DNA of 64,000 bases from Cryobacterium sp. (GTDB lineage: Bacteria > Actinomycetota > Actinomycetes > Actinomycetales > Microbacteriaceae): NCBI RefSeq assembly GCF_026786305.1, contig NZ_JAJAYI010000070.1, positions 1-64,000 of the forward strand. Direction: 5' to 3'. The notes below the pieces were generated by a model. It did not search any database and had not been told where the DNA came from. It was given only the letters and a program-made list of their open reading frames with translations. This document shows positions 44,632-53,279 of the stretch, in pieces (the stretch's first letter is position 1; every line of letters begins with the position of its first letter). Made by a program: the position numbers and the translations under genes.

Positions 44632-45453
44632 ATGCCGCACGATTCGCTGCCCGACGCGGCGGCCGCCTCGCGCGGGACCACGGAATTGTTCGGCCTCACG
44701 GTGTTCACGCTCGGTGGTTTCGGTGAGATCAGGGCCGGTGATGACCTCGCCAGTCTGATCGCAGAGGCAGCACAGTCGCGTCTGCTTGACGGCGACATTG
44801 TGGTCGTGACCAGCAAGATCGTCTCTAAAGCCGAGGGGCGTGCCGTCGCGGCTGCAGACCGGGAGCAGGCGATCACCGACGAGACCGTGCGCGTCGTGGC
44901 GTCGCGCGCGTACCCCGGCGGGGTCACCCGCATCGTCGAAAACCGGCAGGGCCTGGTGATGGCGGCGGCCGGCGTCGACACGAGCAACGCGCCGGCGGGT
45001 GTGGTGTTGTTACTGCCGGTTGATCCGGATGCGTCGGCACGAGCCATCTGCGCTGCAGTGCGCGAGCGCACCGGGCTGCGGCTCGGCGTGCTGGTGACCG
45101 ATACCGCCGGGCGCCCGTGGCGCGAAGGCCAGACCGATATCGCCATCGGCGCCGCCGGGCTGGCGGTGCTCGATGACCTGCGCGGCACGGCGGATGCCTC
45201 CGGTCGCCGCCTCGACGTCACCGTCGCCGCAGTCGCTGACGAGATCGCCGGCGCCGCCGACCTGGTCAAGGGCAAGACCAGTGGCAATCCGGTGGCCGTG
45301 GTGCGCGGACTCGACAGGCTGGTCGGTGAGCTGGATGCCGTCGGCGCTCGGGCGCTGCAGCGGCCAAGCGACACCGATATGTTTCGCCTCGGCACGGCAG
45401 AGGCCTATGCCGAGGGCTTCGCCGCCGGGCGTGCTGCGGCCGGGTTGGGCTAG
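44632..45453 (+). CDS. cofE: Coenzyme F420-0:L-glutamate ligase
   Basis: A 273-residue Cof[15 protein letters not shown] near residue 60, [18 protein letters not shown]-type segment ([14 protein letters not shown]) and [14 protein letters not shown]. It adds glutamates to F420-0 using GTP. Mycobacterial FbiB is about 450 residues with an added C-terminal nitroreductase-like domain; that domain is absent here. Its stop codon shares the palindrome CTAG with the stop of the convergent gene. Confidence 0.9.
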   Translation: MPHDSLPDAAAASRGTTELFGLTVFTLGGFGEIRAGDDLASLIAEAAQSRLLDGDIVVVTSKIVSKAEGRAVAAADREQAITDETVRVVASRAYPGGVTRIVENRQGLVMAAAGVDTSNAPAGVVLLLPVDPDASARAICAAVRERTGLRLGVLVTDTAGRPWREGQTDIAIGAAGLAVLDDLRGTADASGRRLDVTVAAVADEIAGAADLVKGKTSGNPVAVVRGLDRLVGELDAVGARALQRPSDTDMFRLGTAEAYAEGFAAGRAAAGLG

Positions 45454-45866
45454 ATCGAGATGGTGAGGGCTTGGATCAGGCCGCTCTCGGCGTCGAGCTC
45501 GAACCGGTAGTTCAGGTCGACGCTGTGGCCCGGAAAGTTACCCGCAACGCGGTTGACGACGGTCGTCGCCGACTCGTCCTTCTCGGTGCGCAGCAGGGTG
45601 GTCGTGTACTCGAACGCGGTGGCGGTGCCGGCGAGCCAGGCAGCGATGGCCGCCTCGCCCGTGTAGGTTTTGCCGTCATCGACCACAACCGCGTTCTCGG
45701 TGAATGTCTGTCTGGCGGAGGCGGGCTTGGCGCTTGCACTGCGTTCGAGGTAGGTGGTAATCGCCATGGGCAGCGCGCGGGACTGTGCGATGAGGGGCTG
45801 TGCAGTGAGGGGCTGTGCAGTGAGGGGCTCTGCAGTGAGGGGCTGTGCGGTGAGTGAATCTGACAT
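45450..45866 (-). CDS. SnoaL/NTF2-like small protein with repeated N-terminus
   Basis: A 138-residue protein. From [15 protein letters not shown] onward it is a single NTF2-like alpha+beta cone of about 105 residues, found in polyketide cyclases, isomerases and proteins of unknown role. Before it lie [10 protein letters not shown] pentapeptide repeats. ATG 45866 has an excellent AGGAGG five bases upstream, so the repeats are translated. Function unknown. Confidence 0.72.
   Translation of the reverse strand: MSDSLTAQPLTAEPLTAQPLTAQPLIAQSRALPMAITTYLERSASAKPASARQTFTENAVVVDDGKTYTGEAAIAAWLAGTATAFEYTTTLLRTEKDESATTVVNRVAGNFPGHSVDLNYRFELDAESGLIQALTISI
45791..45850 (-). repeat. Four tandem 15-bp repeats in the SnoaL-like N-terminus
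   Basis: TGAGGGGCTGTGCAG repeats four times with one-base differences, encoding LTAQP-type pentapeptides just after the start codon. Confidence 0.9.
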
Positions 45867-45898
45867 GGGACCTCCTGGGTCGTTAATCAAACGTAATC

Positions 45899-45925
45899 GG
45901 GTCGACGGATGTGTGCACTCGACCC
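45899..45925. promoter_or_regulatory. Inverted repeat in the SnoaL-like / cofC divergent region
   Basis: GGGTCGA and TCGACCC separated by 13 bases between divergent start codons (gap 45867-46008). Possible operator; weak evidence. Confidence 0.3.
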
Positions 45926-46008
45926 TCAAGGCTACCGCGCGCTGGGTGCGCCCGGCGTTGCCCACGATTGCATCGGGGTTGCAGCAGCCGCGCTGGTAGC
46001 GTTTTACC

Positions 46009-46698
46009 ATGGACGAAACCCAGGGCGCCGTGAGCCGAATGGCGTCGCCGAACCCTGCCGCGCCGCGCTGGGCGGTCGTGGTGCCGGTCAAGGGGAGTCC
46101 GGGCGCCAAGAGCAGGCTGGGCGCTCTGCCCAAGCGGGCGGCACTCGCCGAGGCGTTCGCGCTCGACACGGTGGCGGCGCTCGTGGCGGCATTCGTTGTG
46201 GAGCGCGTGTTTGTGGTGACCGGTAGCACCCACCTCGGCGGACTGCTGGCGGGGCTCGGCGCGGTCATGGTGCCGGAGGCGCCGGGGGATGAAACGGGGC
46301 ATGCCCGCTTGAACGCCGCGATCGCGCAGGGCATCGCTGCCGCTCGGCGCGCCTGTCCCGACGCGAATCTGGCAGTGATGACCGGGGATCTGCCCTCCCT
46401 GCGCCCGGCCGACGTCGAGACCGCGTTGTCGCTCGCCGCCTCACACCCGCGTTCGATGGTGCCCGACGCCGACGGTGTGGGAACGACGACCCTGTTAGCC
46501 CGCGCAGGGGTCACGTTCATGCCGCGCTTTGGACCCGGCTCCCGCGCCGCGCACGAGGCCGATGGACACATCGCGCTCGACCTCTCACCGACCTCGTCGA
46601 TGCGCCGCGACGTCGACACCGCCGCCGATCTCGACGCTGCCCGGGCGCTCGGGCTGGGGCCGCACACGAGCGCGCTGCTGGCACTATCGAAGCGCTGA
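46009..46698 (+). CDS. cofC: 2-phospho-L-lactate / phosphoenolpyruvate guanylyltransferase
   Basis: A 229-residue nucleotidyltransferase: WAVVVPVKGSPGAKSRLG (nucleotide-binding loop), VMTGDLPSLRPADV with the metal Asp, and RFGPGSRAAHEADG. It activates phospholactate or PEP with GTP for F420-0 assembly (also called FbiD). Converges with cofD, whose stop is 11 bases away. Confidence 0.9.
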   Translation: MDETQGAVSRMASPNPAAPRWAVVVPVKGSPGAKSRLGALPKRAALAEAFALDTVAALVAAFVVERVFVVTGSTHLGGLLAGLGAVMVPEAPGDETGHARLNAAIAQGIAAARRACPDANLAVMTGDLPSLRPADVETALSLAASHPRSMVPDADGVGTTTLLARAGVTFMPRFGPGSRAAHEADGHIALDLSPTSSMRRDVDTAADLDAARALGLGPHTSALLALSKR

Positions 46699-46709
46699 CC
46701 CCGCAGTAC

Positions 46710-47699
46710 TCAGCCTTCGGCGGCGAGGCGCAGCACGGCCGCGGCCATCGCGGTCGTGGCGGGCAGGTCGGTCATCCACAGCGGAGCAGCCGCAGAACGG
46801 ATGCCGGCGGCCGCCAGCGCGGGCAGCGACGCGGCATCCGTTTCATCGATCAGCCACGCATCAAGTACTCCGCCTGAGCTCCGCGACCCATAGTGCACAC
46901 CCACACCCAGCGCACTCGTCTCGACTCCAATTGTCGACAGGCACGCGTCGGCCATGCCTCGCACCGCCGCACCGCCGATGATCGGGGACACCCCGACGAC
47001 CCGCGCGGACGTAGAACGCAGGGCCTCACGCACGCCCGGCACCGCCAGAATCGTACCGACCGACACGACCGGGTTCGACGGCGGCAGCACGACGAGGTCG
47101 GTCGTGCCGATGGCCTCGAGTACGCCCGGTGCGGCGACCGCTGACGCGAGCCCGCGCTGCTCGAACCCGGTCACGGCCACTCGGGCGCGGTACCGCACCC
47201 ACCATTCCTCAAAATGGATACAGTCACCCGCAGCGTGCTCATCAGCATTCTCGGCGAGGCATGCGTGGGTTTCGATCGGCTGGTCACTCATCGGCAGAAG
47301 TCGAACGCCGGGCTGCCAGCGGCGGCAGAGAAACTCGGTGACCTCCGACAGGGTTGAGCCCGAGCGCAGAAGGTCGGTACGCACGATGTGCGTGGCGAGA
47401 TCGAGGTCGCCGAGCGTGAACCACGACCAGCCGCGGCCATAGGCGGCGATCTCGGCCGAGGCCCGGCGGGTTTCGTCGGGGCGGCCCCAGCCCTGCTCCT
47501 CGTTGATGCCGCCGCCGAGGGTGTACATGATGGTGTCGAGGTCGGGGCAGATGCGCAGGCCGTCGAGCCACATGTCGTCGCCGGTGTTCGCAATGACCGT
47601 CACGGCTGCGTCGGGGGCGGCGACGGCGAGCTGGGCGAGCAGTCCGCGGGTGAAGCGAGCTCCGCCGACGCCGCCGGCCAGCACGGTCACGCTCTTCAT
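46710..47699 (-). CDS. cofD: 2-phospho-L-lactate transferase
   Basis: A 329-residue CofD/FbiA: VLAGGVGGARFTRGL at the N-terminus, NTGDDMWLDGLRICPDLDT and LPPSNPVVSVGTIL. It transfers the phospholactyl or phosphoenolpyruvyl group from the CofC product onto the deazaflavin Fo. The ATG at 47699 overlaps the ABC ATPase stop by four bases, so cofD is the last gene of the transporter operon. Confidence 0.9.
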   Translation of the reverse strand: MKSVTVLAGGVGGARFTRGLLAQLAVAAPDAAVTVIANTGDDMWLDGLRICPDLDTIMYTLGGGINEEQGWGRPDETRRASAEIAAYGRGWSWFTLGDLDLATHIVRTDLLRSGSTLSEVTEFLCRRWQPGVRLLPMSDQPIETHACLAENADEHAAGDCIHFEEWWVRYRARVAVTGFEQRGLASAVAAPGVLEAIGTTDLVVLPPSNPVVSVGTILAVPGVREALRSTSARVVGVSPIIGGAAVRGMADACLSTIGVETSALGVGVHYGSRSSGGVLDAWLIDETDAASLPALAAAGIRSAAAPLWMTDLPATTAMAAAVLRLAAEG

Positions 47700-48487
47700 G
47701 ATTTGCCCGCCGATACGGCTGCCGCCGAGTACACGATGACCGGATGCCCGCCGCGTGGATGCTCCAGAATGAAGCAATCCACGCCATAGACGGCTCCGAT
47801 GATCTCGGGGGTGAGTACCTCGGCGGGCGTGCCGACGGCCACGAGCTGGCCACCGTCGAGAAGGAGGATCTGGTCGCAATACGCCGCCGCGAGGTTCAGA
47901 TCGTGCAGGGCCATGATCGCCGTCACCCCGAGCTCGCGCACCTGCCCGAGCAGCGAGAGCTGGGCACTCACGTCGAGATGGTTGGTCGGTTCGTCGAGCA
48001 GCAGCAGGCTCGGCTGCTGCGCCATGGCTCGCGCGATCTGCACGCGCTGCTGCTGTCCGCCGCTCAGCGTGTGCCAGGAACGATCGGCTAACGACGCCGC
48101 GCCGACCGCCTCGAGGGCGTCGAAAGCGACGGCGCGATCGTCGTCACCGCCGAACGAGCCCATCAGCTTGGTGCGATGTGGAATGCGCCCGAGGAGCACG
48201 ACCTCGAGCACGGTCAGTTCCACGCTCGGCGACGCATTCTGTTCGAGCAGGGCGACGCGGCGGGCCGCTTCGCGCCGGGGCAGCGACCCGACCGAGACGC
48301 CGTCGAGGGTGACGGTGCCGGCATCCGCTTTGTCGATGCCGGCGACGAGCCGCAGCAGGGTGGACTTACCGGCGCCGTTCGGCCCGAGTAGGCCGGTGAC
48401 ACTGCCGGTCGGCAGCGACGCTGAGACGTCGCGCAGAATTCTGGTGCCGTCGATGGCGAACGACAGTTGGTCGAGGTCTACGCCCAC
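47696..48487 (-). CDS. Putative F420-0 ABC transporter ATP-binding protein
   Basis: A 263-residue FecE-like ATPase: Walker A GPNGAGKST, signature LSGGQQQRVQI, Walker B LLLLDEPTNHLD. It starts at GTG 48487, ten bases inside the permease gene. Together with the permease and lipoprotein it forms the cassette type for which F420-0 import was proposed from gene co-occurrence (TIGR03868/03869/03873 models, from memory). Generic siderophore or cobalamin uptake is the alternative. Confidence 0.8.
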   Translation of the reverse strand: MGVDLDQLSFAIDGTRILRDVSASLPTGSVTGLLGPNGAGKSTLLRLVAGIDKADAGTVTLDGVSVGSLPRREAARRVALLEQNASPSVELTVLEVVLLGRIPHRTKLMGSFGGDDDRAVAFDALEAVGAASLADRSWHTLSGGQQQRVQIARAMAQQPSLLLLDEPTNHLDVSAQLSLLGQVRELGVTAIMALHDLNLAAAYCDQILLLDGGQLVAVGTPAEVLTPEIIGAVYGVDCFILEHPRGGHPVIVYSAAAVSAGKS

Positions 48488-49497
48488 AGGTGCGATTTCT
48501 TTCTCTTGATCAGCACAATAAACACCGGCACGCCGATGAACGCGGTGATGATGCCCACCGGCAGCTCGCGCGGGTCGAACACCGTGCGGGCGAGCGTGTC
48601 GGCGATGACCAGAAACAGTGCCCCGCAGACCGCCACGAGCGGCAGCAGCCGGCGGTGCCCGGGGCCGCTCACACCGCGCGCGAGGTGCGGCAGAATGAGC
48701 CCGACGAACCCGATCGCTCCACTGACGGCGACCATCGCGCCGGTCAGCAGCGCGACCGACCCGAGCAACGCCCAGCGGGTGCGATTGACGTTGATGCCGA
48801 GGCTCGCCGCCGAGGTATCGCCGAAGGCAAAGGCGTCCAGCCGGGTCGCCGACAGAAGGATGCCGGTGCAAACGACCAACACGGCCGTCGCTGCGATCGC
48901 GACGCTGCTCCAGGTGGCGCCAGCCACCGAGCCGAGCAGCCAGTTGAGAATCTCCCGGTAGGAATCGCCCTTGGCCGCCCAGAAGATGATGAATGAGGTC
49001 AGGGCGCCCGCGAGCTGCGCGATGGCGAGCCCCGCGAGTACGGCCCGCACCGGAGTGATCGTTCCGCCGACCCGGGCGATGCTGAGTGTTGCGACGAGGG
49101 CGAGCAGCGCGCCGAGAAAGGCGGCGAGGGGCAGGGCGAATCCGATGCCGAGAATGACGACGCCAACCGCACCGACGGATGCCCCGCTCGACAGCCCGAG
49201 CAGGTACGGGTCGGCGAGGGGGTTGCGTGTCACGCTCTGCATCACCGCGCCGCTCAGCGCGAGGCCGGTGCCCACCAGCGCGGCCGTGAGCACACGCGGT
49301 AGCCGCAACTGCCAGACGATCGAGTCGACCAGCACCGGAACCGGAGAGTCAGTCGGAATGCCGAGGTGAGCGCCGATACTGCCCGCTACCTGGGCCAGAC
49401 TCACCGCCGCCGGCCCAATGGTCACCGCCACGCCACACACGAGAACGAGGGCAACCGTGGCAATCACGAACCACCCGACGTAACGCCCCCGGGTCAC
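48478..49497 (-). CDS. Putative F420-0 ABC transporter permease (FecCD family)
   Basis: A 339-residue BtuC/FecCD-type permease with about ten helices: LRLPRVLTAALVGTGLALSG, NPLADPYLLGLSSGASVGA and IGFVGLILPHLAR are family hallmarks. GTG start. The family normally carries siderophores, heme or cobalamin; its place in an F420 locus is the reason for the F420 assignment. Confidence 0.82.
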   Translation of the reverse strand: MTRGRYVGWFVIATVALVLVCGVAVTIGPAAVSLAQVAGSIGAHLGIPTDSPVPVLVDSIVWQLRLPRVLTAALVGTGLALSGAVMQSVTRNPLADPYLLGLSSGASVGAVGVVILGIGFALPLAAFLGALLALVATLSIARVGGTITPVRAVLAGLAIAQLAGALTSFIIFWAAKGDSYREILNWLLGSVAGATWSSVAIAATAVLVVCTGILLSATRLDAFAFGDTSAASLGINVNRTRWALLGSVALLTGAMVAVSGAIGFVGLILPHLARGVSGPGHRRLLPLVAVCGALFLVIADTLARTVFDPRELPVGIITAFIGVPVFIVLIKRKKSHLWA

Positions 49498-49518
49498 GAG
49501 TTCTCCCGATTGTCCCGC

Positions 49519-49574
49519 GAGATCGGGTACACGGTTGCTTCAACCGTGCTGAAGCAACCATGTACCCGCTCGGG
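49519..49574. repeat. Intergenic palindromic element, copy 1
   Basis: Core arms GGGTACACGGTTGCTTCA (49525-49542) and TGAAGCAACCATGTACCC (49550-49567) with one mismatch and a 7-base loop, inside the gap between lipoprotein and permease genes of the same operon. It resembles the hairpin at 62532-62594 over about 22 bases. May process or attenuate the operon mRNA. Confidence 0.8.
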
Positions 49575-49591
49575 CGGACAGGAGGTGGAGC

Positions 49592-50593
49592 TCACTCGTT
49601 CAGTTCGGCTAGTTGGGTGATGGTGGAGGCGGCAGCCTCGACGTTGCGAATGCCGGCCTCGGTGGCGGCGAACGGCAGAATGATATAGCGCTGGTTCTTC
49701 ACGGCGTCGAGCACCCGGGTGGCCGGGTCCGATTCGAGCTGGGCGATTTTCGATGCGGCGGTGTTCCAGGTGGCGTCGACGAGCACAATGACGCTCGGGT
49801 TGGCCGCGATGATCGATTCCCAGCCCACCGAGGTCCAGGTGTCGCTCACGTCCGCGAAAATGTTGGTGAGCCCGGCGGCCTCCATGATCATTTCCGGCGA
49901 GCCGATGCCGGCGCCGACGTAGGGGGAGGTCGTGCCGCTTGAATACCAGAGCGCCGTCGTAGTTTGGGCAGTCGAGGGCGTCAAGCCGGCGAGGTCGTCC
50001 TGCAACGTCCTGACCAACTTGGTGGCGGCGGGCTCGGCGCCAAAGATTTTGCCGGCCTCGTCAATTTCGGTGAACACGGAATCGAAGGTGAGGGGGTTGG
50101 GCATGAAGTCGCCCTTGCAGGCGGCCGGTGACACGTAGCTGCCGACGCCGAGCGCCGCGAGGGCATTGCGGTCGCCCACTCCGTCGGCGCTGAAGTTGGA
50201 TTCCCAACCGCCGTAGATGAAGTCGGGGTTCAGGCCAAGCACGGCCTCCTGGCCGGGAAGAAAGTCGCTGATCACGTTCAGGCCGGCGCCGGCCGGGGCG
50301 AGCGACTCGGGCAGCGGGCCGTCGAGAAAGGCCGAGCCGACAATGCGGTCGCCGAGGCCGAGGGCGAGCAAGAGCTCCGTCGCCGAGGACTTGATCGACA
50401 CGATGCGTTTGGGCGCGGCCGTGACGGTGACGTTCGTGCCGCAATTGTCTACGGTGAGCGGGTAGCTCGCGCTCGCGGCGGGGGTCTCGGCCGGTGTGGC
50501 GAGGGGAGTCGCCGCGGCGGAGCATCCGCTCAGCACCAGGGTCGCGCAGGTCGTGGCGATGATCATAGATCGGCGCACGGTGATGGGATTCAT
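49592..50593 (-). CDS. Putative F420-0 ABC transporter substrate-binding lipoprotein
   Basis: A 333-residue class III periplasmic binding protein (BtuF/FepB fold) with signal peptide and lipobox LSGC near residue 23. APKRIVSIKSSATELLLALG and the long linking helix DLAGLTPSTAQTT are typical. It would capture the ligand of the adjacent FecCD-type permease. Ligand identity (F420-0, Fo, or a siderophore/corrinoid) rests on neighbourhood only. Confidence 0.8.
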   Translation of the reverse strand: MNPITVRRSMIIATTCATLVLSGCSAAATPLATPAETPAASASYPLTVDNCGTNVTVTAAPKRIVSIKSSATELLLALGLGDRIVGSAFLDGPLPESLAPAGAGLNVISDFLPGQEAVLGLNPDFIYGGWESNFSADGVGDRNALAALGVGSYVSPAACKGDFMPNPLTFDSVFTEIDEAGKIFGAEPAATKLVRTLQDDLAGLTPSTAQTTTALWYSSGTTSPYVGAGIGSPEMIMEAAGLTNIFADVSDTWTSVGWESIIAANPSVIVLVDATWNTAASKIAQLESDPATRVLDAVKNQRYIILPFAATEAGIRNVEAAASTITQLAELNE

Positions 50594-50754
50594 GAGGTCT
50601 CTTTCGACTCTCGCAGGCGAGCGTTGCAGCGCCGTGAACGGCAGAGCGCGGGCGCAGACTGGCGGAATAGTGGTGGACCTCAGCCCAAATCCAGGCCAGC
50701 AGGGCCGGTCAAAGCAAACCGGTGGTCTCGCTCAACCCTAGGCCCCCACCAGCG

Positions 50755-52122
50755 CTACGACCAGCGCGCACCGACCGCGTGCACGGTCGAATCCAGCGGA
50801 TGTGCCGCCGCGGCGAGTGCCTCCGCCACCGGTCTGACGTTGTCGGTCAGGGCGCCGGCGGTCACCCGAATGAACGCGGGGCCGCCCTCGGTCGCCAGAA
50901 ACGGCGAGCCGCCGGCCACCCGAATACCGGAGGCGGCGAGGCGCACCATGGCGTCGCGCTCGTTCTGCACGGGTAGCCAGGTATTGATGCCGTCGGCCTG
51001 CACCACGTCGAGCCCAAAGGCGGTCAGAGCGTCGGCGAGGGCGCGCTGGCGGGCGAAGTAGATGCGGCGGGCCTCACTCACCTGCGCCATGCTCTCGCCG
51101 TTGGTGAGCAGATCGTGCAAAATCGTCTGCAGCATGCGGCTGGTCCAGCCCGGACCGAGCATGCGCCGCGACACAATCGGGTCGATGAGCGCGGCCGGAC
51201 CGCCGAGCGCGGCCATGCGAAGGTCTGGTCCGTGCGACTTCGAGAAGCTGCGCACGTGCAAGGTGCGGCCCGGCAGCCAGAGGCCGAGACTCACATCGGG
51301 GGCGATGCTGATCTCGGCGGAGTGGTCGTCTTCGATGACGATGGTGTCGGCGCTCGCCGACGTGTTCCGCAGTAGGCGGGCCAGTTCCTCGGCCCGATTC
51401 GCGGTCATCGACGCGCCGGTGGGGTTCTGCGCGCGCGGCTGCAGAAGAACGGCGGCCGGCCCGAGCTTCAGCGCTGCGGCAAAGTCGGCTGGAATGATGC
51501 CGTGCTCGTCAACGGCCACTGGCAGGCGTTCCAAGCCGAGCTGGTCGAGCAGGTCGAAGAACGGCGGAAACGACGGGTTCTCCATGATGACCCGGTCGCC
51601 GAACCGGGTCACCGCGTCAAGGCTGCGCGAGATCGCGTCGAGGGCGCCGTCGACGATGGTGATCGTCTCGACCGGGTATGGCCACGATGCCCGCAGCGCC
51701 TTGAGCAGCTCCGGAATGATCGGCAGGTCCTGGTAGCTCGGGGTCACCGCGCGCTGCGATACCCGCGAGAGCGCCGGTCCGAGCGCCGGCAGCAGCAGCG
51801 GGTCGGGCGTGCCGCGCGAGAGGTCGAGGCGGGCCGGTCCGACCGTACCGATCATGGATTGGCTACGGGCCGGCAACCACTTGGGTGCGGCATCCTGCAC
51901 GAAGGTACCGCCCCGACCGCGCGACACGATCAGGCCGACCGCCGAGAGCGCCTGCCAGGCGTGACTGACCGTGGCGGGGCTCACGCCGAGCTCACCGGCC
52001 AGCACCCGCACGGTGGGCAGGCGGTCGCCGGGTGTGAGCCGACCGGAGGCGATCAGCCGCCCGATGGCCGCGGCGATCCCCGCGGGGGTGCGCTGCTCAA
52101 TTTCGTCAATAAAGTTCGGCAT
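50755..52122 (-). CDS. MocR/PdxR-type GntR regulator with aminotransferase domain
   Basis: A 455-residue fusion: N-terminal GntR winged HTH (GDRLPTVRVLAGELGVSPAT) and a fold-type I aminotransferase domain with NPTGAS and the PLP lysine in LHVRSFSKSHGPDLR. MocR proteins sense PLP or amino-acid adducts. It is divergent from the pyrimidine catabolic operon, so it most likely controls that operon, perhaps by sensing beta-alanine or a related beta-amino acid. Confidence 0.85.
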   Translation of the reverse strand: MPNFIDEIEQRTPAGIAAAIGRLIASGRLTPGDRLPTVRVLAGELGVSPATVSHAWQALSAVGLIVSRGRGGTFVQDAAPKWLPARSQSMIGTVGPARLDLSRGTPDPLLLPALGPALSRVSQRAVTPSYQDLPIIPELLKALRASWPYPVETITIVDGALDAISRSLDAVTRFGDRVIMENPSFPPFFDLLDQLGLERLPVAVDEHGIIPADFAAALKLGPAAVLLQPRAQNPTGASMTANRAEELARLLRNTSASADTIVIEDDHSAEISIAPDVSLGLWLPGRTLHVRSFSKSHGPDLRMAALGGPAALIDPIVSRRMLGPGWTSRMLQTILHDLLTNGESMAQVSEARRIYFARQRALADALTAFGLDVVQADGINTWLPVQNERDAMVRLAASGIRVAGGSPFLATEGGPAFIRVTAGALTDNVRPVAEALAAAAHPLDSTVHAVGARWS

Positions 52123-52323
52123 TGCTCTTGTCCCTGGCTGAGTTGGACGACAGGATGATTAATGCGTGCGTTACACAGAGAAACACATTTGAAATGTTTA
52201 CGTCAAATAATAACAATACGGACAGCGCGGTTCGTAACGGCCCGACAATGGCCAGGGCAGACCGGTTTTTCACCGACAGCCGGTTGATTCCTTGGCTAAC
52301 TCACAGTAAGTGGAAGGCACAGC
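52123..52323. promoter_or_regulatory. Divergent promoter region MocR / pyrimidine cluster
   Basis: A 201-base AT-rich gap with the 13-bp palindrome ACATTTGAAATGT at 52185-52197, a plausible operator. A conserved ribosome-binding site GGAAGG precedes the nitrilase gene. Confidence 0.55.
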
Positions 52324-53202
52324 ATGAGTACGGTTCCCACTAACACCAACAGCAGCCACGTCGTTCGAACCGCTATCACCCAAGCCACCTGGACCGGCGA
52401 CGAAGAATCCATGATTCACAAGCACGAGGGCTTCGTGCGCGCCGCAGCCGCTCAGGGCGTGCAGGTGATCTGCTTTCAGGAACTCTTTCACGGACCGTAT
52501 TTCGGCATCGTGCAAGACGCCAAATACTACGACTATGCGCAGGCCGTGCCCGGCCCGATCGTCGAACGGTTTCAGAAGCTCGCCGCCGAGTACAAGATGG
52601 TCATCGTCGTGCCGATGTACGAAGAAGAACAGCCCGGCGTGCTGTACAACACCGCCGCGGTCATCGACGCCGACGGAACCTACCTCGGTAAGTACCGCAA
52701 GCATCACATCCCCCATCTGCCGCAATTCTGGGAAAAGTTCTACTTTCGCCCCGGCAACACCGACTACCCGGTCTTCGACACCACGTACGGCAAGATCGGC
52801 GTCTACATCTGCTACGACCGGCACTTTCCCGAGGGCTGGCGCGCGCTCGGCCTGAACGGCGCCGAGATCGTGTTCAACCCCTCGGCCACCAAACCCGGCC
52901 TGTCCAACCGCCTGTGGGAGCTCGAGCAGCCGGCCGCCGCGGTCGCCAACCAGTATTACGTCGGCGCGAACAACCGCATCGGTAACGAAAAAGCCGAATT
53001 CGGCGACGAGGCCGTGACGTTCTACGGCAGTTCCTATTTCGTCGACCCCAAGGGCAACTACGTGGGCGAAGTCGCCTCGACCGACAGCGAGGAGATTCTC
53101 GTGCGCGACCTCGACCTCGGCGTAATTCGCGAGGTACGCAACTCCTGGCAGTTCTACCGCGACCGTCGCCCCGACTCCTACGAGACCCTCGTCGCGCCCT
53201 AA
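52324..53202 (+). CDS. Nitrilase-superfamily beta-ureidopropionase / N-carbamoylase
   Basis: A 292-residue carbon-nitrogen hydrolase with the catalytic Glu-Lys-Cys triad: Glu in CFQELFHGPYF, Lys in YRKHHIPH, Cys in YICYDRHFPEGWR. The sequence resembles beta-ureidopropionases (PydC) and N-carbamoyl-amino-acid hydrolases, which release beta-alanine or beta-aminoisobutyrate plus CO2 and ammonia. First gene of the cluster, followed 77 bases later by dihydropyrimidinase. Confidence 0.88.
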   Translation: MSTVPTNTNSSHVVRTAITQATWTGDEESMIHKHEGFVRAAAAQGVQVICFQELFHGPYFGIVQDAKYYDYAQAVPGPIVERFQKLAAEYKMVIVVPMYEEEQPGVLYNTAAVIDADGTYLGKYRKHHIPHLPQFWEKFYFRPGNTDYPVFDTTYGKIGVYICYDRHFPEGWRALGLNGAEIVFNPSATKPGLSNRLWELEQPAAAVANQYYVGANNRIGNEKAEFGDEAVTFYGSSYFVDPKGNYVGEVASTDSEEILVRDLDLGVIREVRNSWQFYRDRRPDSYETLVAP

Positions 53203-53279
53203 CAGGTCGCGCCCTAACAGCTCAGGCACGGGTTCGGCAGCATCCGCTACCCCCGGACAATTTCAGTGAAGAGGATGCC

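Noticed and set aside
45791-45850. CRISPR-like array
   Set aside because: Contiguous 15-base repeats without spacers, inside a coding frame.
50594-50754. Possible cobalamin riboswitch upstream of the FecB-like lipoprotein gene
   Set aside because: No B12-box or the conserved GCCACTG/AGCCAGGAGACC elements on the minus strand, so B12 control is not supported.
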